Assembly (NCBI GenBank): GCA_044349155.1
Contig: JBIKRQ010000120.1
Coordinates: 1 to 15,905 of the forward strand
Source: VGSZ01 sp044349155
GTDB taxonomy: Bacteria; Myxococcota; UBA727; VGSZ01
Length of the DNA: 15,905 nucleotides
Direction: 5' to 3'
The notes under the pieces were generated by a model. The model was not told the origin of the DNA, did not search any database, and saw only the letters and a program-made list of their open reading frames with translations. The position numbers and the translations under genes were made by a program. Shown here in pieces: positions 6,163 through 12,668 of the stretch; position 1 is the first letter of the stretch; every line of letters begins with the position of its first letter.

Positions 6163-7419
6163 ATGATCACCGCTGCCTTTGCGCTTGCATGTACCTTGTT
6201 GCCGGCAGCGGTCGACGTCGAGGCTCAAGTGCTCGGGGACGTTTCCCCGCCCCCTCAAGAGACCAGCCTCGACAAACCCCACAGCGGGCTTCTCGTCGAG
6301 GCTGGTATCGGCAAAGGTGTGGTGATCGCCGCCGAAGACGGCAGCTTCGATGTGCAGCTGCGAGCCCGCCTGCAGTTGCGCGCAGCAGTCACCGCCGACG
6401 ACGACGCCAGCGACAGCGAAGACAGCGTGCGCCCCGAATTCCTGGTGCGTCGTGCGCGCCTGACGGCCGGCGGTCAGGTGCTCAACGAGTTGTTTGAGTG
6501 GAAGTTGCAGCTCGGCTTTTCGCAAAACGACGTCGAGACCGACCTGCCCATCGTCGTGCGCGATGCCAACGTGACGTGGAACATCAATACGAATACACCA
6601 GCACATCTGGGCGTGCGCTTTGGGCAGATGAAAGTGCCGTTCGATCGCCAGCGTTTGACGTCGTCGTCGTCGCTGCAGTTCGCCGACCGCAGCCGCGTCG
6701 TCAACGAGCTGAACCTTGATCGCGATGTCGGCATCGTCGTGTCGCACAACACCCTCGCCGGCGACGTGCTCCTGCTGCAGGCGGGCGTGTTTGGCGGTGA
6801 CGGACGCAACCGGCCCATCGCCCGCAGCGGGCTGTTGTCGGTGGTGAAGGTGCAGCTCTCGCCGCTGGGCGCGTTCGACGACATCGTGGAGGGCGACCTG
6901 AAACGCACGTCGTCACCGAAGCTGGCGATCGCCGCCGCTGGCGCGATGAACCTGGGCACCACGCGCTCGCGCAGCACCACCGGCGCGTTTTACGACCCGA
7001 ACGACGGCCTTGGCGCGCTCGACTACGCCCACGGTGTCGTCGACGCCGTGTTCAAGTGGCGCGGCGTGAGCGTGTTGGCCGAAGGCCTCGTGCGCGCAGC
7101 CCTCGACGACCACAATGCCCCCACGCCCATCGCTCGTTCCGCTGCCGGGGCGGTGCTGCAGGCCGGCGTGCTCGTGACCGATCAGCTCGAGCTGGTCGGC
7201 CGCGCCGGGGTGCAGGTTCCCCTCGACATGACGCCCCTCGGCGGCCCGCAAAACGAGACCTCGCTCACCGCACGTGGCACCGAATGGGAAGGACTGCTCG
7301 GCAGCAACTTCTACTTCAGCCACCACGACGTGAAGCTGGGCCTCGAGGCCGGTGTGGTCGCTGGCGAAGACGAGCGCCCCGACATCGTCGCGCGCAGCCA
7401 GTTTCAGCTCACCTTTTGA
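6163..7419 (+). CDS. OprO/OprP-like outer-membrane porin
   Basis: The 418-residue protein begins with a signal-like segment (MITAAFALACTLLPAAVDVEA). After a linker it enters GKGVVIAAEDGSFDVQLRAR, which resembles the start of the phosphate-selective porin O/P family barrel. Further family-like features are RRARLTAGGQVLNELFEWKLQ, LGVRFGQMKVPFDRQRLTSS and EWEGLLGSNFYFSHHDVKLG. It ends QFQLTF, with the C-terminal Phe used by BAM for barrel insertion. The likely role is passive uptake of anions through the outer membrane; specificity is not readable. The linker (residues 24-47) is encoded by DNA that on the other strand carries a structured repeat also found at 14015-14080. It diverges from the O-methyltransferase gene. 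Confidence 0.82.
   Translation: MITAAFALACTLLPAAVDVEAQVLGDVSPPPQETSLDKPHSGLLVEAGIGKGVVIAAEDGSFDVQLRARLQLRAAVTADDDASDSEDSVRPEFLVRRARLTAGGQVLNELFEWKLQLGFSQNDVETDLPIVVRDANVTWNINTNTPAHLGVRFGQMKVPFDRQRLTSSSSLQFADRSRVVNELNLDRDVGIVVSHNTLAGDVLLLQAGVFGGDGRNRPIARSGLLSVVKVQLSPLGAFDDIVEGDLKRTSSPKLAIAAAGAMNLGTTRSRSTTGAFYDPNDGLGALDYAHGVVDAVFKWRGVSVLAEGLVRAALDDHNAPTPIARSAAGAVLQAGVLVTDQLELVGRAGVQVPLDMTPLGGPQNETSLTARGTEWEGLLGSNFYFSHHDVKLGLEAGVVAGEDERPDIVARSQFQLTF
6234..6303 (-). repeat. copy 2 of a dispersed three-hairpin element
   Basis: Read on the minus strand this matches 14015-14080 over about 66-70 nt. The first 26 nt agree at 24 positions, and a gapped match continues to the third hairpin. Predicted fold: agcctcga pairs with tcgaggct (8 bp) around an inner aagccc/gggttt hairpin; a G-rich linker follows, then cgggga/tccccg with loop AACG. 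It overlaps porin codons 24-47 and lies about 280 nt upstream of the O-methyltransferase start on the same strand as that gene. Confidence 0.65.
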
Positions 7420-7450
7420 GCGACCCTCGATGACGTCTCGAGCGAGCGCA

Positions 7451-7484
7451 CGAGAGCACCTGCTTGCACCGAGAGCACCTGCTT
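7451..7484. repeat. 15-bp direct repeat, period 19
   Basis: cgagagcacctgctt occurs at 7451-7465 and again, identical, at 7470-7484. The spacer between them is four bases. It lies just after the porin gene. Confidence 0.8.
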
Positions 7485-7578
7485 CACGTCGTCGCGTCAC
7501 GCGATGATCGGCGATCAGTGCGTCCTCGCTTTGGACTACGCCTTCGGCGCGACTCGGGGGCCGCTGTGCGTGTCGGAA

Positions 7579-7615
7579 CAAGGACATCCCGGAATTGTCC
7601 AAGGACATCCCGGAA
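7579..7615. repeat. 16-bp direct repeat, period 21
   Basis: caaggacatcccggaa occurs at 7579-7594 and 7600-7615 with a five-base spacer. The 21-bp period is two helical turns, as expected for paired protein-binding sites on one DNA face. The end of an old mobile element is another possibility. Confidence 0.8.
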
Positions 7616-7697
7616 AATGCGGCCGGCTGGGCACTGCGGCGTGTGCGTCTTGCTCGCTTCCTCGTTCGCTCGCTCGCGCCGCGAGCGACGACGAAGT

Positions 7698-8627
7698 TCA
7701 TCGACGGGGCATGACCTCGCCGAGGTGCTTGCGTCGACGCGCTTCGGCGAGCTTCACCTGCTTGTGGCGCTCGCGCCGTGAGGCCAACTGTTGCGGCGTC
7801 GCGGTGCCGATGCAGCGCGCGCACGAGATGCCCTCTTCGTAGTCGGGTGATGCCAGGCCCGCCTCGTCGACGGCGCGGTAGCAGGCGTGACACACGCGCG
7901 CTTTGCCAGGCACCAGGCCATGACCAAGGCTCGTGCGTTGGTCGAAGATGAAGCACTCGCCCTGCCAGTGGCTCTGCTCGACGGGCACCTGCGACAGGTA
8001 GGCGGTAATCCCACCGTCGAGGTGGGCGACGTCGGCAAAGCCCTTTTGCAGCAGGTACGACGTGGCCTTCTCGCAGCGGATGCCGCCGGTGCAGAACATC
8101 GCCACGTGTTGGTCGCGCTGTGGGTCGAGGTGGGTGTCGACCCAGGCGGCGAACTCCGAAAACGACGTCGTCTTTGGATTGATGGCCCCGCGAAACGTGC
8201 CGAGCTCGACTTCGAAATCGTTGCGCGTGTCGACGAGCACAACGTCTGGGCGCTCGATCAACGCGTTCCAGTCGGCGGGGGCCACGTAGCGGCCGACGAC
8301 GGCGGTGGGGTCGACCTGCGGTTGGTGAAACGTGACGATCTCGGCCTTGTGCTCCACCTTCAAGCGCAGAAACGGCATCGACGGTGCGGCACTTCGCTGA
8401 AAGCGCGCGTCGTGCAGGCCGGCCACGCTGCGCACCTCGGCCTCGAAGGCATCGACGGCGTCGGCAGTGCCTGCGATCGTGCCGTTGATGCCTTCGTTGG
8501 CGATCAACACCGAGCCGAAAATGCCACGCGCCGCACAGAAACCACGCAAGCGGTCGCGCAGTGCCAGTGGCTCGGCGATCGCGGCAAAACGGTAGAAGGC
8601 AGCAACGGTGACAGCGTCGGTGGACAT
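7698..8627 (-). CDS. trhO: tRNA uridine-34 hydroxylase TrhO (rhodanese family)
   Basis: The 309-residue protein matches TrhO (YceA family), which uses oxygen to hydroxylate uridine 34 of certain tRNAs on the way to mo5U/cmo5U. The N-terminal ferredoxin-like domain contains AAFYRFAAIAEPLALRD and ANEGINGTIAG. The rhodanese domain has VLVDTRNDFEVELGTFRGAINP and the active-site loop MFCTGGIRCEKA (C179, C185). Cys pairs C246/C249 and C269/C272 near the end could bind zinc, as is usual in this family. The start at 8627 (MSTDAVTVAAFYRF) fits the family; the open frame upstream does not. It diverges from the GE-tract lipoprotein gene with a 79-bp gap, and it lies near yhhQ, another tRNA wobble-modification gene. 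Confidence 0.92.
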   Translation of the reverse strand: MSTDAVTVAAFYRFAAIAEPLALRDRLRGFCAARGIFGSVLIANEGINGTIAGTADAVDAFEAEVRSVAGLHDARFQRSAAPSMPFLRLKVEHKAEIVTFHQPQVDPTAVVGRYVAPADWNALIERPDVVLVDTRNDFEVELGTFRGAINPKTTSFSEFAAWVDTHLDPQRDQHVAMFCTGGIRCEKATSYLLQKGFADVAHLDGGITAYLSQVPVEQSHWQGECFIFDQRTSLGHGLVPGKARVCHACYRAVDEAGLASPDYEEGISCARCIGTATPQQLASRRERHKQVKLAEARRRKHLGEVMPRR

Positions 8628-8693
8628 GGTGTCGCAGCATGACGCCCCGACGCGCGCCTGCGAAGGCAAAACCATCGCGGACGCTGGTCCTGC

Positions 8694-8699
8694 TACAGT
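8694..8699 (+). promoter_or_regulatory. candidate -10 box of a leaderless transcript
   Basis: TACAGT (TANNNT) ends seven bases before the ATG at 8707, with no Shine-Dalgarno sequence. The bases just before it, gctggtcctg, recur upstream of the lipoprotein gene at 12510, three bases before another CTACAG. Confidence 0.35.
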
Positions 8700-8706
8700 C
8701 CGCCAC

Positions 8707-10362
8707 ATGCGTGTGTTGTTGTCTGTTGCGGCAGTGGCGTTCGTCGCCACCGGCTGTCCTGAACTTTCCCTCGACGACGATGTGGCCCTGTCTTGCGACA
8801 GCGATGCCGCGTGTCCGTCGGGCTTTTACTGTGTCGAGACCGTCGGCTTCTGCGTCGACGACGACACCACCGACGTCACCGCACCCACCGTCACCAGCAG
8901 CAGCGTTGCCCCCGACCCCGTCGTGCGCGGCACGGCTGCCGTGTTGCAGCTCAGCACCGACGAGCCGCAGGGGCTCGTGCCGATCGTGCGCCTCGTCGAC
9001 AACCGTGGTGCCGTGCTCCCGGCCACCCTCGTTGCTGGCAAGCGCGGCGAGAGCACGTTCTCGTTCGGCTTCACGGTGGCGGCAGACAGCACCACCAACT
9101 CGCTCACGTCGTCGGTCGAGGTGATCGACATCGCCGGCAACGGCGCCACCGTTGTGCTGCCTGCGATCGTCGTGGTCGCTGGTGAAGGCGAAGGCGAAGG
9201 CGAGGGTGAAGGCGAGGGCGAGGGCGAAGGCGAAGGCGAAGGTGAGGGCGAAGGCGAAGGAGAGGGCGAAGGAGAGGGCGAAGGCGAAGGCGAGGGCGAG
9301 GGTGAGGGCGAGGGCGAGGGCGAGGGCGAAGGCGAGGGCGAAGGCGAAGGAGAGGGCGAGGGAGAAGGCGAAGGAGAAGGCGAGGGCGAAGGCGAGGGCG
9401 AAGGTGAGGGCGAAGGCGAAGGCGAAGGTGAGGGCGAAGGCGAGGGCGAAGGTGAAGGCGAGGGCGAAGGCGAAGGCGAACCCGATGGCTGCGGCCTGAC
9501 CAACACGGCTGCTTCCGACGCGGCCACGTTTGATGTGCGGGCGATTGTCGTCGACGAACGTGTGCGCCGTTTTGGCGTGCGCTACCCGACCGACTACGAC
9601 GCCAACACCCGCTACCCGATCGTGTTTGTGTTTCACGACGACGTGGCGTGCACCGACTACAACATCGCCGAAGACCGCTGCGATGCGAGCCCGCAGCAAG
9701 CCGAGCTGACCGAACCGGATTTCGATCTGCGTCTGACCGGCGCGATTGTGGTCTACCTCGACGGCGCCAACCTCAACGTGTTCGATCCTGAGGGCACGTC
9801 GTGGGATTCGTTCCGCACGGCGGTGGCCAACCCCGACATCGCGGCGGTCACGACCATCACGGCGGCGCTGCGCGGCGAGTTGTGCACCGACACGACGGGG
9901 ATCATGGCGGTCGGCGTGGGCGGCGGCGGCTTCTTCGCAAACGCGCTCGGCTGCTTCACACCCAACGTGAAGGGTGTCGCGGTGTTTGCGGGCGGCTTCG
10001 AAGACGGCCAACGCCTCGATCTGCTCAACGCCGTCAACCTCGACAGTTGCGTGGGAGCACCCGCCGCGCTGCTCGTGCATGCCGCTGACGACGCGGTGGT
10101 CGACTTCAGCTACGCGCAAGACGCCTCGCTCCACTACAACAGCGCCCACGGCTGCACTGGGACGCCGACGGCAGCGCTGCTCGAGCCCGAGTGCGAGGCC
10201 CTTGCGTGCGATGTGCCGGTCGCCTTGTGCACCGTCACCGATTGCTTGCGTAACGACGACGCCACTGGTGACTGCATCACGCCCGACCAACACGGCATCT
10301 GGAACGCTGGTGCACGCGTGGTGCGTCGCTTCTTTGCTCAACTCTTCCCGGTGACGCCATGA
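8707..10362 (+). CDS. lipoprotein with (Gly-Glu)50 tract and inactive-looking esterase domain
   Basis: The 551-residue protein has a lipoprotein signal with lipobox VATGC (Cys17). A Cys motif (CDSDAACPSGFYC) and an Ig-like domain (about 55-158) follow, then exactly 50 Gly-Glu pairs (159-258). The C-terminal domain (259-551) resembles PHB-depolymerase/feruloyl-esterase (LpqC-like) alpha/beta hydrolases. Its landmarks are RYPTDYDANTRYPIVFVFH, AIVVYLDG, GTSWDS, HAADDAVVDF and DQHGIW. The GxSxG nucleophile elbow reads GVGGG, with Gly405 where Ser is expected. Asp462 and His529 remain in triad positions. It is probably a surface-anchored binding protein or pseudoenzyme. I start at 8707 because the signal peptide begins there. 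The stop overlaps the next start as ATGA. Confidence 0.82.
   Translation: MRVLLSVAAVAFVATGCPELSLDDDVALSCDSDAACPSGFYCVETVGFCVDDDTTDVTAPTVTSSSVAPDPVVRGTAAVLQLSTDEPQGLVPIVRLVDNRGAVLPATLVAGKRGESTFSFGFTVAADSTTNSLTSSVEVIDIAGNGATVVLPAIVVVAGEGEGEGEGEGEGEGEGEGEGEGEGEGEGEGEGEGEGEGEGEGEGEGEGEGEGEGEGEGEGEGEGEGEGEGEGEGEGEGEGEGEGEGEGEGEGEGEGEGEPDGCGLTNTAASDAATFDVRAIVVDERVRRFGVRYPTDYDANTRYPIVFVFHDDVACTDYNIAEDRCDASPQQAELTEPDFDLRLTGAIVVYLDGANLNVFDPEGTSWDSFRTAVANPDIAAVTTITAALRGELCTDTTGIMAVGVGGGGFFANALGCFTPNVKGVAVFAGGFEDGQRLDLLNAVNLDSCVGAPAALLVHAADDAVVDFSYAQDASLHYNSAHGCTGTPTAALLEPECEALACDVPVALCTVTDCLRNDDATGDCITPDQHGIWNAGARVVRRFFAQLFPVTP
9181..9480 (+). repeat. 300-bp hexanucleotide tract encoding 50 Gly-Glu units
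   Basis: Fifty consecutive six-base units all encode Gly-Glu. Third positions vary (GGC, GGT, GGA; GAA, GAG) with no amino-acid change. Such a tract is prone to replication slippage in six-base steps, which would keep the frame. On the opposite strand it produces long spurious Ser-Pro and Ala-Phe frames. Confidence 0.95.
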
Positions 10363-11390
10363 AGCGAACACTTGTTGGTCTGGTGTCGTCGTCGTTGATC
10401 GTTGCTGCCCTCGCGGTGCCGCAGGTCGCGCATGCCGACGAAAACGTCACGTGCACGCTGCAACGTCCGATCAAGGTCAAAATCGGGGCAGCGTTTGCCA
10501 CGGTGGTGGCCGGCAAGAAGATCGTTGTGAAGGTGCGCAACGACGACTGGAGCACCGTCACCGTCGACGGTGCTGCGGGCTCGACCGCGACAAAGGTCCT
10601 CGAGCAAACGTGCAAACCGTTGCCCCCACGACCTGCCGCCGAGGCCAGTAAGCCCGAGAAACCCGCGAAGGCCGACAAGCCTGAAAAGCCGGCGAAGCCC
10701 GTCGTCGAGAAACCCGCGAAGGCCGACAAGCCGGCGAAGCCCGTCGTCGAGAAACCCGCGAAGCCTGAGAAGCCGGCGAAGCCTGTCGTCGAGAAACCCG
10801 CGAAGCCTGAGAAGCCGGCGAAGGCTGAGAAGCCCGAGAAGCCTGAGAAGCCTGAGAAGCCCGAGAAGCCTGCGAAGGCCGACAAGCCTGTCGACGAGCC
10901 TGCACCCGCGGCCGTGTTGCCATCGTGGGCCACACCACCAACGACGACGCCCACGCCGCCGGAGCCTGCCGTCGAGCCCGTCGCCACCACGCCACCCGTC
11001 GAACCAACGCCGCCCGTCGAGCCCGTGGTTGCGCCGACACCGACGCCCACGCCACCGCCTACGCCGCGTCCGTCGAGCACGACAGCGCCAGCACCGATTC
11101 CCGCTGCTCTCACGCTGGGTGTCGCGGGTGGCGCTGGTGCGGCGTTGGTGGTGTGTGGAGCGGCAGCAATCGTGAACCAGTTGGCGATGGCCGAGGGGCA
11201 GGGCCTGGCGTCGTCGTCGACGTTCGCCGCACCCGCCGATGGTGCGACTGTGGTCGCGCTGCAACAGCGCGTGGGCACCAGCTTCATCGCGGTGGTCGCT
11301 GCGGGCGCTGCTGGTGTTGTGCTGGGCGGGACGGCGCTTGGGTTGTCGCTCGCCACAGACTGGTCGAACGACGCTTCCACAGAGCCCTGA
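10359..11390 (+). CDS. Lys/Pro-rich periplasm-spanning protein with two C-terminal membrane helices
   Basis: The 343-residue product has a signal peptide (MKRTLVGLVSSSLIVAALAV, cleavage near AHA-D at 26). A small domain with Cys32 and Cys85 follows (about 27-90). Then come a KPEKPAK-type low-complexity region (98-177), a Pro/Thr/Val-rich stretch (178-249), and two hydrophobic helices at about 249-276 and 308-332. I do not recognise a family. The arrangement resembles myxobacterial PEGA-like envelope proteins with a Pro-rich spacer and a C-terminal anchor. The mature N-terminal domain would lie in the periplasm and the C-terminus in the inner membrane. Its ATG overlaps the preceding stop (ATGA), and its TGA shares a base with the next ATG, so translation is probably coupled. 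Confidence 0.75.
   Translation: MKRTLVGLVSSSLIVAALAVPQVAHADENVTCTLQRPIKVKIGAAFATVVAGKKIVVKVRNDDWSTVTVDGAAGSTATKVLEQTCKPLPPRPAAEASKPEKPAKADKPEKPAKPVVEKPAKADKPAKPVVEKPAKPEKPAKPVVEKPAKPEKPAKAEKPEKPEKPEKPEKPAKADKPVDEPAPAAVLPSWATPPTTTPTPPEPAVEPVATTPPVEPTPPVEPVVAPTPTPTPPPTPRPSSTTAPAPIPAALTLGVAGGAGAALVVCGAAAIVNQLAMAEGQGLASSSTFAAPADGATVVALQQRVGTSFIAVVAAGAAGVVLGGTALGLSLATDWSNDASTEP
10689..10814 (+). repeat. three 42-bp tandem repeats (14 codons each)
   Basis: Three near-identical 42-bp units encode PAKPVVEKPAKADK, PAKPVVEKPAKPEK and PAKPVVEKPAKPEK. The low number of base differences points to recent duplication. Looser KPEKP repeats extend the region on both sides (10650-10889). Confidence 0.85.
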
Positions 11391-11854
11391 TGGTCGCCAC
11401 GATCGATGCCTACGTGACGACGTTGGCGCCTGCCCAGCAGGCGGTGATGCAGCAGGCGCGCGCCGTGCTGGGTGCCGCCTTGCCCGAGGCCGTCGAGACC
11501 ATCAGCTATCAATTGCCAACGTGGAAAGTGGGCGGCCGCGCGGTGGTGTACTTCGCGATCTGGAAGAACCACGCGGCGCTGTATCCGGGGGCCGCCGACG
11601 CCGTCACCGCGTTTGCCGATGAGCTTGCGCCCTACGAGCAAACCAAAGGCACCATCCGCTTTCCGATCGACGCGGTGCCGTTTGACCTCGTGCGACGCAT
11701 CGCCCTGCACCGCGCCGCTGCGGTGGCCGCTACCGCGACGATGAAGGCCACAGCGAAGACCGCGTCGAAGAAGACCGCGTCGAAGAAGACCGCGTCGAAG
11801 AAGACCGCGTCGAAGAAGACCGCGACGAAGAAGACGTCGACGAAGAAGACCTGA
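11390..11854 (+). CDS. DUF1801-family (YdhG-like) protein with Lys-rich tandem tail
   Basis: The 154-residue product starts VATIDAYVTTLAPAQQAVMQQ and contains LPEAVETISYQLPTWKV, YFAIWKNHAALYPG and KGTIRFPIDAVPFDLVRRI. These are the core motifs of DUF1801 proteins, an iron-chaperone-like fold of unsettled function. The last ~35 residues are a basic tail built from TASKK units, resembling histone-H1/AlgP-like nucleic-acid-binding tails. The start at 11390 shares its A with the preceding stop (TGATG), so translation is probably coupled. The open frame continues upstream through the previous gene, but those residues are not homologous. Confidence 0.85.
   Translation: MVATIDAYVTTLAPAQQAVMQQARAVLGAALPEAVETISYQLPTWKVGGRAVVYFAIWKNHAALYPGAADAVTAFADELAPYEQTKGTIRFPIDAVPFDLVRRIALHRAAAVAATATMKATAKTASKKTASKKTASKKTASKKTATKKTSTKKT
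11759..11848 (+). repeat. 15-bp tandem repeat encoding TASKK, 6 units
   Basis: Four identical units of accgcgtcgaagaag (11759-11818) are followed by two diverged ones. Each encodes a five-residue basic unit at the C-terminus of the DUF1801 protein. In-frame copy-number change would only alter tail length. Confidence 0.92.
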
Positions 11855-11870
11855 TCACCTGGGAGTCTGT

Positions 11871-12101
11871 GTGCCGCACATCGTCGTCAAGCTCTACGCC
11901 GGCAAGTCGGCCGAAGAGAAGCACCAGCTCGCCGAGGCGTTGAGCCAGGCGATGATCGCCACGATCGGCTCGAAGGAATCTTCGATCTCGGTGGTGATCG
12001 AAGACGTGGCCCCCGAGCGCTGGGTCGACGACGTGTACAAGCCCGAGATCCTCGACAACCCGCTGTTGTTCAAGAAGCCCGGCTACGACCCACTCCGCTG
12101 A
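11871..12101 (+). CDS. 4-oxalocrotonate tautomerase-family protein (PptA-like)
   Basis: The 76-residue protein begins with Pro after the initiator Met, as required for the catalytic Pro1 of the tautomerase superfamily. Length and motifs (PHIVVKLYAGKSAEEKHQLA, SKESSISVVIEDV, ending KKPGYDPL) match PptA/YdcE-type members. The physiological substrate of that group is unclear. The start is a GTG with GGGAG five bases upstream (11861-11865). The gene follows the DUF1801 gene by 16 bp and likely shares its transcript. Confidence 0.9.
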   Translation: MPHIVVKLYAGKSAEEKHQLAEALSQAMIATIGSKESSISVVIEDVAPERWVDDVYKPEILDNPLLFKKPGYDPLR

Positions 12102-12103
12102 TG

Positions 12104-12122
12104 CAGCGCTGATGCAGCGCTG
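12104..12122. terminator. perfect 8-bp hairpin between convergent genes
   Basis: cagcgctg (12104-12111) is repeated at 12115-12122 and is its own reverse complement, so the two copies pair around an ATG loop. It starts three bases after the tautomerase stop and lies between convergent genes, so it may stop transcripts from both sides. No T-run follows. An 11-bp direct repeat (cgctgatgcag, 12096-12117) overlaps it. Confidence 0.5.
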
Positions 12123-12144
12123 ACCGCTTCGACGCAGTGGTGCG

Positions 12145-12510
12145 CTACTCGAAGGTCACCGATGCCTCGCACGGCGACGACGTGGCGCCGGTGTCGTCGG
12201 TGACGGTCAGGCCGACCACGAACGTGCCCGCGGTGGTGCTCTTGAGCGTGGCGCTGCCACCGACGCCATTGAACTCGGCCGTGTCGTCGGCAGCGTCGAT
12301 GAGCGTCCACGTGAAGTCGGTGATGGTGGCCTCAGGTGTGGTGCCTGTGGACCCGCCCGCCGACACCGCCACCCTCGACGACAACGCATGTGGCTTCGGC
12401 GTCAGCACCGTGAGCTTGCACGTCGGACCACTGCCTTCGCCTTCGCCGCCGTCGAACGCACAACCAGCGAGCACCGTCATCGTCATCACGCCAAGGACAC
12501 GCAGAAGCAT
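12145..12510 (-). CDS. small lipoprotein with PKD/Ig-like domain
   Basis: The 121-residue product has a lipoprotein signal (MLLRVLGVMTMTVLAGC; lipobox LAGC, Cys17). A short GEGEGSG spacer follows, then one beta-sandwich domain with PKD/Ig-like features (FTWTLIDAADD, AGTFVVGLTVTDDTG). Two Cys (in PTCKL and SSPCEAS) could form a disulfide. The function is unknown; such domains usually mediate binding at the surface. The ATG at 12510 has GAGGTG five bases upstream. CTACAG, a possible -10, lies further up. The gene is convergent with the tautomerase gene. Confidence 0.8.
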   Translation of the reverse strand: MLLRVLGVMTMTVLAGCAFDGGEGEGSGPTCKLTVLTPKPHALSSRVAVSAGGSTGTTPEATITDFTWTLIDAADDTAEFNGVGGSATLKSTTAGTFVVGLTVTDDTGATSSPCEASVTFE

Positions 12511-12668
12511 TCGAACACCTCGACGCGCGCTGTAGCACCAGGACCAGCACAGGCCGCCAGACGTATTCTGAACTGCGCATGTGTTCACCCGGACAAGGCG
12601 GACACGGCGCTGCGACGACGACGCCCAAGATCGCTCAAGGATGGCAGTGGCGGCGCGATGAAAGGACC

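Larger units (their letters stand above)
7420..7697. other. 278-bp gap between convergent genes carrying two direct-repeat pairs
   Basis: I see no gene here. The two repeat pairs lie at 7451-7484 and 7579-7615. The gap separates the convergent porin and trhO genes. The rest is GC-rich with no strong hairpin followed by a T-run. Confidence 0.6.

Noticed and set aside
4884..6497. A 537-codon plus-strand frame over the O-methyltransferase gene
   Set aside because: It is a shadow of a clear methyltransferase on the minus strand, and it runs through the divergent promoter region into the porin.
9181..9480. A CRISPR-like repeat array
   Set aside because: The units are contiguous six-base codon pairs with no spacers, in frame in a protein gene.
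8826..9527. Minus-strand frame with a long Ser-Pro repeat
   Set aside because: It is the exact antisense of the GE codons. The plus-strand gene has a lipoprotein signal, an ordered domain structure and an overlap with its downstream neighbour.
6913..10371. A 1152-codon open frame on the minus strand
   Set aside because: It runs antisense through the GE tract and across two recognisable genes. Its composition (long Ala-Phe repeats, His/Arg-rich stretches) is a mirror of the GC-rich coding strand, with no domain.
10277..11710. A 477-codon minus-strand frame with Gly/Phe/Ala repeats
   Set aside because: It is antisense to the KPEKPAK repeat gene. The plus-strand reading has a signal peptide, membrane helices and coupled overlaps.
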